A stretch of 36,373 nucleotides of DNA from an uncultured Marmoricola sp. (GTDB lineage Bacteria > Actinomycetota > Actinomycetes > Propionibacteriales > Nocardioidaceae), in assembly GCF_943913695.1 (NCBI RefSeq), contig NZ_CALTZE010000020.1, positions 1-36,373 of the forward strand, written 5' to 3'. Below the pieces are notes generated by a model, which worked only from the letters and a program-made list of their open reading frames with translations, was not told the DNA's origin and did not search any database. Position 1 is the stretch's first letter, and each line of letters opens with the position of its first letter. A program made the translations under genes and the position numbers. Positions 29,515 through 36,373 of the stretch are shown one piece after another.

Positions 29515-30999
29515 TCAGCCGCGCGTGGCGCCGTAGCCCAGCAGCGCGGCCAGACCGAGGGCGCTGCGCGGCGCCCAGCCGGTGCGCCACAGGCCGCCGT
29601 GCGCGGCGGCGTAGGCCTCGTCCTGCCAGGGGTGCTCGTGACGCGGGCCGCCGTCGGTGTGCAGGTCGTGCACCAGCAGCGCCGCCATCAGCACGTTGGA
29701 CGTCGCGGGCTCGAAGACCTCGACGCCGAAGCGGTTGGCCCCGGCGTACGCCGCCGCGAGCGCGCGGTTCTTGATCACCGAGCGCGTGCGGGTCGGCGGG
29801 GCGAGGTTCATCGAGACCGTCGCGCCCTCGTGGCGCGCGCTGGTCGCGCGCCAGCGCTGCAGTCGCTTGGCCAGGGCATAGCTGGGTCCCTGCTGCGGCA
29901 CCATCGAGTCGTTGACGCCGGGATCGGCGCCGGGGAGGTACTGGCGTCGCAGCAGCCGGCCGCCCGAGAGCGTGCGCAGCGGACGCCCCAGGGCCTTGGC
30001 CCGTGCCGAGCGGCCCTCGTAGGCGCGCGTGGAGTGGTCGACGGCCTCGCGCGGCACCACGAACACGTCGGTCGGCGTGGCCAGGAAGGCCAGTGCGGTC
30101 TCGGGGCGCTCCGCGCGCAGTCGCCGGGTGAGCTCGTCGACCGCCGTGCTGACCCGCGTGTTGAGCCCCCCGTCGGCATAGACGTAGTTGCCGACGACCA
30201 GGCTCTCCGGCTGCTCGCTGAGCCAGGCGGTGGCGCGCGGCACCTCGCGGAGCAGGTCGAGCCCGGCCGAGCGCTCCAGCGGGCCGTCGCCGCGGGTGGG
30301 CACCACGAGGGTGCCGGCGCCCTGCCGTGCCGTGGTGAGCACCCGCTCCCACAGCTCGGGCCGGTCGGCCAGGTCGACGGCGGCGACGCGGGCGCCCCAG
30401 CGCATCAGCGAGGGCAGCGGTCCCATCTCGGCGCCCGCGCCCAGCACGGCCACGGTGCGACCCTCCAGTCGCAGCCAGTCGGGGTGCGCGAGCACCAGGT
30501 CGACGGCCTCGGCGACCGTCGGCTCGACGATCCCGCCCTCGACCCAGGCGGCGACCCGGCGCCGCAGCCCGTCGCCGCGCAGCCGCTCCCCGCGGTAGGG
30601 CAGCACCAGCTCGGTGACCGGCTCGGACCGGCCCGCGACCTCGGTGCTCGTGGGTGCCGCCGCGGCGGCGTCGTCGGGCCAGTCGACCAGCGCGACCTCG
30701 GCCTCGCCCGTCGCGACGCGCATGCGCCGGTGCAGCGAGGCCAATCCGGCGTCGGCGATCGCGACCGCGGCCTCCGGCGAGGCGAGACCCGCCTCGACCA
30801 GGCGCCGGAAGTGGGGCAGGTAGCCCGAGCGCCAGCTGGTCTCCTGCTCGGCCGCCACGGCCCCGGTCGGGTCGACGACCCGCAGGGCGTCGGCGACGAC
30901 GCCGCGACCCGTCGAGGAGGTGCTGCGACGGCCATCGTCGCCAGCGGGGAAGACGACGCCGAGCTCGGGCGGGGAGGTCTCGCTGCTCACGCGCGTCAT
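29515..30999 (-). CDS. Uncharacterised protein with a nucleotide-binding-like glycine motif
   Basis: I do not recognise this 494-aa protein. It has no signal peptide and appears cytoplasmic, with at most a weak hydrophobic patch at the very C-terminus (ALGLAALLGYG). Residues ~182-215 read RTVAVLGAGAEMGPLPSLMR then RVAAVDLADRP, a beta-alpha-beta pattern with GxGxxxG like a Rossmann dinucleotide site. Other notable segments are SEQPESLVVGNYVYADGGLN, DVFVVPREAVDHSTRAYEG, NDSMVPQQGPSYALAKRLQR and TRSVIKNRALAAAYAGANRFGVEVF. The ATG at 30999 is taken; a GTG at 30990 is close. It is transcribed alone or after the FN3 gene, from which it is separated by a hairpin. A reductase/dehydrogenase-like role is only a guess from the glycine motif. 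Confidence 0.8.
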   Translation of the reverse strand: MTRVSSETSPPELGVVFPAGDDGRRSTSSTGRGVVADALRVVDPTGAVAAEQETSWRSGYLPHFRRLVEAGLASPEAAVAIADAGLASLHRRMRVATGEAEVALVDWPDDAAAAAPTSTEVAGRSEPVTELVLPYRGERLRGDGLRRRVAAWVEGGIVEPTVAEAVDLVLAHPDWLRLEGRTVAVLGAGAEMGPLPSLMRWGARVAAVDLADRPELWERVLTTARQGAGTLVVPTRGDGPLERSAGLDLLREVPRATAWLSEQPESLVVGNYVYADGGLNTRVSTAVDELTRRLRAERPETALAFLATPTDVFVVPREAVDHSTRAYEGRSARAKALGRPLRTLSGGRLLRRQYLPGADPGVNDSMVPQQGPSYALAKRLQRWRATSARHEGATVSMNLAPPTRTRSVIKNRALAAAYAGANRFGVEVFEPATSNVLMAALLVHDLHTDGGPRHEHPWQDEAYAAAHGGLWRTGWAPRSALGLAALLGYGATRG

Positions 31000-31036
31000 C
31001 CTGCCGCATCGCCCCGGCGCCGGAGTCGGGACGAGC

Positions 31037-31069
31037 AGCAGCCGCCGGCGACCCGCACCGGCGGCTGCT
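31037..31069 (-). terminator. Terminator hairpin of the FN3-repeat gene
   Basis: AGCAGCCGCCGG (31037-31048) and CCGGCGGCTGCT (31058-31069) form a perfect 12-bp stem with a 9-nt loop, 21 nt after the FN3 gene stop on the minus strand and before the 494-aa gene. Confidence 0.65.
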
Positions 31070-31090
31070 CGCGTGCTCGGCCGCCCGGGC

Positions 31091-33016
31091 TCAGGCCACG
31101 ACGCGGGCGGCGCGGGTCGTGAGCGCCTTGCCCGCCGTGGTGCGGACCTGGAGCGTGACGCGCTTGCCGTCCAGCAGCGCGACCTTCGGGCGGGCCGCCG
31201 GCACCCGCACCCACGTCGGCGCCGTGCCGAGGGTGACCTTGCGCGTGGCGGCGAGCTTGCCGCGCGACATCCGCACGACCACCGTGGCCCGCTGGTTGAG
31301 GTCGACCAGCACGCGAGCGGCGGAGATGCCCTGCCGCTTCGGCTGGGTGCCCACCGAGGCGGCCAGGCTGCGGCCGGTGGTGCGGACGGCGGTGGCAGCA
31401 GCACCCGTGCCGGCCTCATTGAGCGCCCGCACGGAGAAGGTGTAGCGGCGTCCGGCCTCCAGGCCCGGGACGGTGCAGGTCGTCGCGGTGGTGCGGCAGC
31501 CCGCGCTCGCCGGCGCCGAGGTGACGACGTACTGCGTCACGGGGGCGCCGCCGTCGTCGCTCGGGGCTGACCAGCGCAGCCGGGCGGACGACGACGTGGC
31601 GGTGGCGCTGAGGGTGCGCGGCGCGGCTGCGACCCCGCGCGGGGTCACCGTCGCGGTGGCGGTGGACTCGCCGCTGCTGCCGCCGAGGGCACCCGTGCGC
31701 ACGGTGACGACGTAGCCGGTGCCGTTGGTCAGGCCCGTGATGGTGCACTGCGAGCCCTCGCTCTGGCAGGTCTGCCCACCCGGTTGGGCGGTCGCGGTGT
31801 AGCGGACTTCGGGCCGGCCGCCGCCGGTGCCGCCGCTCCAGGTGACCGTGGCCGAGCGGTCGCCGGGGGTGGCGCTCACCGACGACGGTGCCGTCACGGC
31901 GGTGAAGGGGGTGCCGGGGACGGTGGTCGAGCCGAGTGCCCTGTCGAGGGAGTCGTAGGCGGTGACGACGACCTCGTAGGTCGTGCCCCCGACCAGGCCG
32001 GTGAGCAGGCACGAGAGCACGGACGCGCTCGTGGAGCAGGAGTGGCTGCCCGCGGTGACGACGTAGCGGACCACGCCCTCGGCCCCCTGGGCCGGCGGCG
32101 CCCAGGTCACGTCGAGCTGGTCCTGCGACGGCGTGACGTCGACGGCGCCGGGCGAGGTCGGCAGGGCGGCGAGCACGACGCCCGTGACCCGGGTCAGGGC
32201 CCGCTGCCCCTCGCGCAGCAGGTCGGGGAAGGCCGGGTCGAGGTCCTGGTTCTGCCAGGTCACGGCGATGTCGTAGCGGCAGCCGCGCTGCAGGGCACCG
32301 GTGGCCGTCGCGGGGGCGCCGGCGTCGTTGCCGACCGAGCCGTCGGGTGCCACCGTGATGCCGATCGCCGAGGAGGTGAGGGGGTCGGTGAGCGTGTAGG
32401 TCACGTCGCGGCCCACGCACCCGCCGAGACCCGCGAAGGCGACGCGCGCGCCGGAGGCCGGCTGCTCGGGGAAGCTGATGCCGAACCCGTCGGCGAGCTC
32501 ACCGCCGGGAGCCAGACCCGTGAGGGTGGCCGGCATGGTCCAGGGCGAGACCCGCAGCCGCGAGGTCTCGGTGGTCAGCCACCCGAGCAGCGGCACGCGG
32601 AGCCGGCTCGTGACGTCGTAGTCGCCGTTGGGCAGGTGTCCCAGGCCCGCGGTGGTCCTCGAGGCGAGGTCGCGCACGTCGGTCGTGGCCTGCTTGGTCA
32701 GGGCGGCGGCCCAGCCGCCCGACTCCCAGGTCCAGGTGTCCGACGTACCGACGGCGGTGAGGTCGACCTCGCGCTCGGCGACGACCAGCCCGACCAGAGA
32801 GCCCACCAGGGAGTAGGCCGCCGTGAGCGTGCCGCCGGTCGCCGTCACCACCTGGGTGAACTGCGGCGACGGTGCCGCCGCCGCCGCCGGAGGCGTGGCT
32901 GCCAGCGATCCGGCCAGTCCGACGGAGAGCACGGTGGTCACGGTCAGCGCCGCGCCCGCCGTACGGCAGCGGGAGCGGGAGCGAGGACGAATGGGCAGGC
33001 GCAGGGGCAGGCGCAT
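31091..33016 (-). CDS. Secreted protein with three fibronectin type III domains
   Basis: 641 aa. A basic start and hydrophobic segment (about 20-48, ending PPAAAAA) give a Sec signal peptide; there is no sortase motif or C-terminal anchor. Residues ~50-285 form an unrecognised beta-rich N-terminal domain with a few Cys. Then three FN3 domains begin at about 290, 376 and 465, each opening Pro-x-x-Val/Leu and containing Trp (DVTWAPP, TVTWSGG, RLRWSAP) and a Y-x-V-x-V type strand. Each repeat carries a Cys pair. The C-terminal ~90 residues are basic and beta-rich. It probably acts at the cell surface in binding or adhesion. The ATG at 33016 follows CTGGAG. An unusually AT-rich stretch upstream (about 33050-33085) probably holds its promoter. 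Confidence 0.88.
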   Translation of the reverse strand: MRLPLRLPIRPRSRSRCRTAGAALTVTTVLSVGLAGSLAATPPAAAAAPSPQFTQVVTATGGTLTAAYSLVGSLVGLVVAEREVDLTAVGTSDTWTWESGGWAAALTKQATTDVRDLASRTTAGLGHLPNGDYDVTSRLRVPLLGWLTTETSRLRVSPWTMPATLTGLAPGGELADGFGISFPEQPASGARVAFAGLGGCVGRDVTYTLTDPLTSSAIGITVAPDGSVGNDAGAPATATGALQRGCRYDIAVTWQNQDLDPAFPDLLREGQRALTRVTGVVLAALPTSPGAVDVTPSQDQLDVTWAPPAQGAEGVVRYVVTAGSHSCSTSASVLSCLLTGLVGGTTYEVVVTAYDSLDRALGSTTVPGTPFTAVTAPSSVSATPGDRSATVTWSGGTGGGRPEVRYTATAQPGGQTCQSEGSQCTITGLTNGTGYVVTVRTGALGGSSGESTATATVTPRGVAAAPRTLSATATSSSARLRWSAPSDDGGAPVTQYVVTSAPASAGCRTTATTCTVPGLEAGRRYTFSVRALNEAGTGAAATAVRTTGRSLAASVGTQPKRQGISAARVLVDLNQRATVVVRMSRGKLAATRKVTLGTAPTWVRVPAARPKVALLDGKRVTLQVRTTAGKALTTRAARVVA

Positions 33017-33114
33017 GACGGGGGCTCCAGGGGGTCCAGGACTGGCGAGAGTTCGAAATAGACGTTAAGTCCTTTTTCGACCCTCTTGGACGGGATTCTG
33101 AGCGGTGGCGGCCA

Positions 33115-33139
33115 CTGGTCTGGACCAGATGACATCTGG
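33115..33139. promoter_or_regulatory. Overlapping palindromes upstream of the amidohydrolase-AbgT operon
   Basis: CTGGTC-TG-GACCAG (33115-33128) and CCAGATG-A-CATCTGG (33125-33139) share their middle arm, giving three alternating half-sites. The right end would overlap the -35 region of the TAGGTT promoter. The pattern resembles binding sites of dimeric repressors such as GntR/FadR-type proteins, but no such gene is in view. Confidence 0.55.
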
Positions 33140-33154
33140 CGGACACACGACGAC

Positions 33155-33163
33155 TGTTAGGTT
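33155..33163 (+). promoter_or_regulatory. Extended -10 promoter element for the M20/AbgT operon
   Basis: TGTTAGGTT matches TGn-TANNNT. It lies 38 nt before the GTG at 33201 and ~16 nt after the palindromes at 33115-33139. Confidence 0.5.
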
Positions 33164-33200
33164 CGTGCGGCTCGTGCACCCGTGTCCCGTGAGGTGGCCC

Positions 33201-34586
33201 GTGACCGATCGACCGACCGACCAGCCCCACTCACGTCCCCGGCCCGTCGACCCCTTCCTGCTCCAGCAGCTCGGGGCCGAGACCGAGGCGCGTGCGGCCG
33301 GTGCCGTGGCGCCGTTCTCGGAGTCGGCGGGCGCGCCCGCCGACCTGCTGGCGGACGTGGGTGAGGCCGTCGCCGCGCTCGGCCCCGCACTCGTCGCGGC
33401 CTCCCACGACCTCGCCACCCACCCCGAGCCCGCCTTCGAGGAGCACCGCTCCGCCGACGCGCTGGCCAGGATGGTCGAGTCGCACGGGCTGCCCGTGACC
33501 CGCAAGGCCTACGGCGTGGAGACCGCGCTCGAGGCGGTGCTCAACCCCGACTCCGACGGACCCACCGTCGCGGTGATGTCGGAGTACGACGCCCTGCCCG
33601 GCCTCGGGCACGCCTGCGGGCACAACATCATCGCGACGACGGCGCTCGGAGCCTTCCTCGCGCTCGCCCGCGTGGCCGACCGCCTCCCCGGGCGGGTCGT
33701 CTGGCTGGGCACGCCCGCGGAGGAGGGGGGCGGCGGCAAGGAGCTGATGGCCCGCAACGGCGCGCTCGAGGGCATCGACGCCGCGGTCATGGTGCACCCC
33801 TTCACCTACGACCTCGCCGAGCCCGTCTTCCTCGGCCGCCGCCAGCTGCGCGCCACCTTCACCGGCATCGCCGCCCACGCCTCGGCGCAGCCCTTCATGG
33901 GCCGCAACGCGCTCGACGCGGTCCACCTGACCTACCAGGGCGTCGCGCTGCACCGTCAGCAGATGCCGCCGACCGACCGTGTGCACGGCGTCATCACCGA
34001 CGGCGGCGAGCGGCCCAACGTCATCCCCGAGCGCGCCGAGATGCTGTTCTACCTGCGCAGCGAGTACCCCCAGTCGCTCGGCATCCTCTCCGACCGCCTC
34101 GCCGACATCGTGCGTGGCGCCGCGCTCATGACCGGCTGCGGCGTGGAGCTGACGTGGGACGAGGCGCCGGCCTACCTCCCGATCCGCAGCAACCGCGCCC
34201 TGGCCTCCAGCTGGAGCCGGCGCTACGCCGAGCGCGGCCGGCGGGTGCTGCCCCCCGGCGTGGTCCCGAGCCTGTTCGCCGGGTCGACCGACTTCGGCAA
34301 CGTGTCCTTCCGCGTGCCCGGCATCCACGCCATGGTCAAGATCACCGACGACGAGGTCCACGGCGACCTCTCGCTGCACACCCGCGAGTTCGCCGAGGCC
34401 GCGGTCGGCGCGGAGGCCGACGCGGTCGTCACCGACGCGGCGTACGCGCTGGCCGCCGTGGCGGCCGACTTCTGCTGCGACCCCGCGCTGCGCGAGGCCG
34501 CCCGCGACGACTTCGAGGCGCAGGGCGGCGCCATCGACGTCCCCGCCTACTTCGAGCGCGACCAGGAGCCCCCCACCCATGGCTGA
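33201..34586 (+). CDS. M20-family amidohydrolase / metallopeptidase (AbgB-like)
   Basis: 461-aa cytosolic metal-dependent amidohydrolase. The catalytic domain shows HPEPAFEEHRSADAL, VMSEYDALPGLGHACGHN (metal-binding His and Asp), GTPAEEGGGGKELM with the catalytic Glu pair, and the MVHPF metal histidine. The dimerisation domain begins at QLRATFTGIAAHASAQPFMG with the conserved HA, followed by GGERPNVIPERAEMLFYLRS. The C-terminal metal His lies near SLHTREFAEAA. It is translationally coupled to an AbgT-family transporter by an 8-nt overlap, a pairing known for p-aminobenzoyl-glutamate use (AbgAB-AbgT) in E. coli. Because only one hydrolase subunit is present, the real substrate may be another N-acyl or aminobenzoyl amino acid. 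The GTG start follows GAGGTGG. Confidence 0.88.
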   Translation: MTDRPTDQPHSRPRPVDPFLLQQLGAETEARAAGAVAPFSESAGAPADLLADVGEAVAALGPALVAASHDLATHPEPAFEEHRSADALARMVESHGLPVTRKAYGVETALEAVLNPDSDGPTVAVMSEYDALPGLGHACGHNIIATTALGAFLALARVADRLPGRVVWLGTPAEEGGGGKELMARNGALEGIDAAVMVHPFTYDLAEPVFLGRRQLRATFTGIAAHASAQPFMGRNALDAVHLTYQGVALHRQQMPPTDRVHGVITDGGERPNVIPERAEMLFYLRSEYPQSLGILSDRLADIVRGAALMTGCGVELTWDEAPAYLPIRSNRALASSWSRRYAERGRRVLPPGVVPSLFAGSTDFGNVSFRVPGIHAMVKITDDEVHGDLSLHTREFAEAAVGAEADAVVTDAAYALAAVAADFCCDPALREAARDDFEAQGGAIDVPAYFERDQEPPTHG

Positions 34587-36207
34587 CTCGGCAACCACCG
34601 GACCCCGGGAGACCCGCACCGACCGGATGCTCGCCGGCATCGAGCGGGTCGGCAACAAGCTGCCCGACCCGTTCCTGCTCTTCCTCGGGCTCTTCCTCGT
34701 CGTCGGCGTGCTCTCGACCGCGCTGCAGCTGGCAGGCACGTCGGTCACGATCCCGGGCTCCGACGAGACCACGGCGGTGCGCGGGCTCTTCACCGGCGAG
34801 GGCCTGACCTGGCTGACGGTCAACCTCGGCGCCAACTTCATCGGCTTCCCGCCGCTGGTCACCGTGGTGACGATCCTGCTGGCGGTGACCGTCGCGGAGC
34901 GCACCGGGCTGCTCGCCGCCGCGATCCGCGTCTCGCTCGGCTCGGCGCCGCGCTGGCTGCTGCCCTACGCCGTGGGGCTGGTCGGGATCACCGCGTCGGT
35001 GATGGCCGACGCCGCCTTCCTCGTGGTGCCGCCGCTCGCCGCGATGGTCTTCAAGGCCGCCGGACGCCACCCCGTCGCCGGCCTCGTGGGCGGCTTCGCG
35101 GCGGTCGGCGCGGGCTACTCGACCTCGCCCCTGGTGACCAGCCTCGACGCGCTCTTCGCCGGCATCACCGAGGCCGTGACCTCGGGGCTCCCGGCCGACG
35201 TGGCCGGCACGGCCGTCACACCGGTCTCCAACTTCTACTTCAACCTGGCCAGCTCCTTCGTGCTGGCCGCCGTCGCCGGGCTCATCATCGACCGCGTCGT
35301 CGAGCCGCGACTGGTGCGCGCCGGGACCCCGACCGAGATGGTCAGCGCCGGCGACGACGCCCCGGCCGCCGGCGCCGCCGCGGACGACGAGGAGGTCGCG
35401 GCGGCCCTGCGCGACCAGCCCACCGACCTCTCCCCCGGCCTCGACCCGGCCGAGCGTCGGGGGCTCCGGCTCGCCGGCCTCGCCTTCCTCGTCACGGCCG
35501 CGCTGGTGCTCGTGGCGGTGCTCCCCGGCGGATCCCCCTGGCGCAACGACGACGGCGGCTTCCTGCCGGAGTCGCCGCTGCTCGACTCCACGGTCTTCGT
35601 GGTCTTCGTGGTCTTCCTCGTGCCCGGGCTGGTCTACGGCTTCGTCTCCGGCAGCCTGCGCCACGCGGCCGACGTACCGAAGGTGATGGGGCGCGGCATC
35701 CGCGACATGTCGGCGTTCCTCGTGCTGGCCTTCATGCTCGGGCAGTTCATCGCGCTGTTCAACTGGTCCAACCTCGGCTCCGTGCTGGCCGTCACCGGCG
35801 CCGAGGGGCTGAAGTCGATCGGACTCACGGGCTTCGCCGCGATCATCGGCTTCATCCTGCTGTGCTCGCTGCTCAACCTCTTCATCGTCAGCGGGTCGTC
35901 GATGTGGACCCTCGTCGGCGCGGTCTTCGTGCCGCTCTTCGCGCTGCTCGGCTTCGAGCCGGGCTTCACCCAGGCGGCGTTCCGGGTCGGCGACTCCGCG
36001 ACCCAGGTGATCACCCCGATGAACCCCTACATCTGGATCTTCCTGGTGATGCTCAAGCGCTACGAGCCCGAGGCCGGCCTCGGCACCGTGATCTCGCGGA
36101 TGCTGCCCTTCGTGATCCCCTTCTGGGTCTCCTGGGTGCTGGTGCTCGCCGTCTTCTACTACACCGGCCTCGACGTCGGCCCGGGCGTCAGCATCCGGAT
36201 CGAGTAG
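34579..36207 (+). CDS. abgT: AbgT-family transporter (p-aminobenzoyl-glutamate transporter type)
   Basis: 542 aa with about eleven to twelve membrane segments. Family signatures include RVGNKLPDPFLLFLGLFLVV at the N-terminus, the re-entrant hairpin region PLVTVVTILLAVTVAERTGL, SVMADAAFLVVPPLAAMVF, and AGYSTSPLVTSLDALFAGIT. The C-terminal half has SGSSMWTLVGAVFVPLFALL and DSATQVITPMNPYIWIF. E. coli AbgT imports p-aminobenzoyl-glutamate; Neisseria MtrF members export sulfonamides, so direction is not certain. A hydrophilic loop at about 245-295 is Ala/Asp-rich. The coding region starts at the ATG at 34579, inside the last codons of the amidohydrolase gene, so the two are made together. Confidence 0.93.
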   Translation: MADSATTGPRETRTDRMLAGIERVGNKLPDPFLLFLGLFLVVGVLSTALQLAGTSVTIPGSDETTAVRGLFTGEGLTWLTVNLGANFIGFPPLVTVVTILLAVTVAERTGLLAAAIRVSLGSAPRWLLPYAVGLVGITASVMADAAFLVVPPLAAMVFKAAGRHPVAGLVGGFAAVGAGYSTSPLVTSLDALFAGITEAVTSGLPADVAGTAVTPVSNFYFNLASSFVLAAVAGLIIDRVVEPRLVRAGTPTEMVSAGDDAPAAGAAADDEEVAAALRDQPTDLSPGLDPAERRGLRLAGLAFLVTAALVLVAVLPGGSPWRNDDGGFLPESPLLDSTVFVVFVVFLVPGLVYGFVSGSLRHAADVPKVMGRGIRDMSAFLVLAFMLGQFIALFNWSNLGSVLAVTGAEGLKSIGLTGFAAIIGFILLCSLLNLFIVSGSSMWTLVGAVFVPLFALLGFEPGFTQAAFRVGDSATQVITPMNPYIWIFLVMLKRYEPEAGLGTVISRMLPFVIPFWVSWVLVLAVFYYTGLDVGPGVSIRIE

Positions 36208-36232
36208 CCGCGCGCGGGGCCGGCGTACGCAC

Positions 36233-36321
36233 ACGCGCGGACCGAAGTCAGCAGCACCACCGCCCAGACCCCCGCAAACCGGGAGGGATGGGCGGGGTGC
36301 GCACGACTTTGGTCCGCGCGT
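36233..36321. repeat. Long inverted repeat with 17-bp arms (89 bp)
   Basis: Arms ACGCGCGGACCGAAGTC (36233-36249) and GACTTTGGTCCGCGCGT (36305-36321) pair with a single G-T. The 55-nt middle adds a second pairing of CACC/CCGCCCA (about 36256-36267) with TGGGCGGGGTG (about 36289-36299). The whole could fold into one long stem. It begins 26 nt after the abgT stop. It may be a terminator, a mobile palindromic element or a small structured RNA; I found no coding support. Confidence 0.75.
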
Positions 36322-36337
36322 TTACGCATCGGGGGCG

Positions 36338-36373
36338 CACCGCAGCGCACCGGCCCGCCGGGGCGCTGCGGTG
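36338..36373. terminator. Hairpin at window edge
   Basis: CACCGCAGCGC (36338-36348) and GCGCTGCGGTG (36363-36373) form a perfect 11-bp stem; the loop holds a smaller CCGG/CCGG pairing. The window ends exactly at the right arm, so it may be longer and may terminate a gene beyond the edge on the minus strand. Confidence 0.55.

Noticed and set aside
34429..36234. 601-aa minus-strand frame antisense to the AbgT transporter
   Set aside because: Same kind of shadow: extreme His/Gly/Glu/Asp composition, no domains.
36159..36350. Small minus-strand ORF across the terminal inverted repeat
   Set aside because: It overlaps the abgT end and is explained by the inverted repeat; no ribosome-binding site or domain.

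Overview
The window looks like a chromosomal segment from a very GC-rich actinobacterium. The best guess is a member of the Nocardioidaceae (Nocardioides-like). The reasons are the extreme third-position GC, the many GTG starts, the many 4-nt stop/start overlaps, starts only 7-10 nt after a TANNNT -10 box (leaderless type), a sucCD-perM-purNH neighbourhood, and an Rpf gene behind a c-di-AMP riboswitch. No phage, IS, CRISPR, tRNA or rRNA gene was seen. Most of the window is ordinary core chromosome with small accessory cassettes.

Layout. 1-353: four near-perfect 66-bp tandem repeats with a hairpin core, then a possible purH terminator. 354-13141: the order purH-purN ... perM ... sucD-sucC (minus strand) that is contiguous or nearly so in many actinobacteria. 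Here it is split twice by plus-strand cassettes. Cassette A (2699-6356) is an ABC exporter (ATPase, permease) translationally coupled in part to a NarL/DesR-type two-component system. Cassette B (7765-10811) is a membrane-anchored sigma-factor-like protein with a duplicated ectodomain, coupled to kynureninase. A 32-33 bp repeat block lies between kynU and sucD. 13257-14514: an alpha/beta hydrolase with an Asp nucleophile, convergent with and overlapping a stand-alone B12-binding protein. 14743-19075: a secreted M23 peptidase, pcrA helicase, and a membrane-anchored metzincin-like protease.

19108-24147 (minus): a second ABC-ABC-HK-RR cassette with the same gene order as cassette A, followed by a ThrE-type exporter. 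24237-28733: malQ, then a divergent tetR-mmpL efflux unit with a compact palindromic operator that overlaps the promoter. 28734-29465: a strong terminator, a promoter, a ydaO (c-di-AMP) riboswitch and a resuscitation-promoting-factor-type muralytic enzyme. 29515-33016 (minus): an uncharacterised 494-aa protein with a nucleotide-binding-like glycine motif, and a secreted FN3-repeat protein. 33201-36207: an M20 amidohydrolase translationally coupled to an AbgT-family transporter, behind overlapping palindromes. 36208-36373: a long inverted repeat with 17-bp arms and a terminator-like hairpin cut by the window edge.

Themes: several cell-envelope functions (PerM, M23, Rpf, metalloprotease, MMPL, two ABC exporters with envelope-type sensor kinases), central metabolism (purine synthesis, succinyl-CoA synthetase, maltodextrin use), and local regulation through cis-palindromes. 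The observations most worth following are the sigma-like membrane receptor fused to paired ectodomains, the paired ABC/TCS cassettes with palindromes in front of them, the 494-aa orphan, and the three intergenic repeat families.
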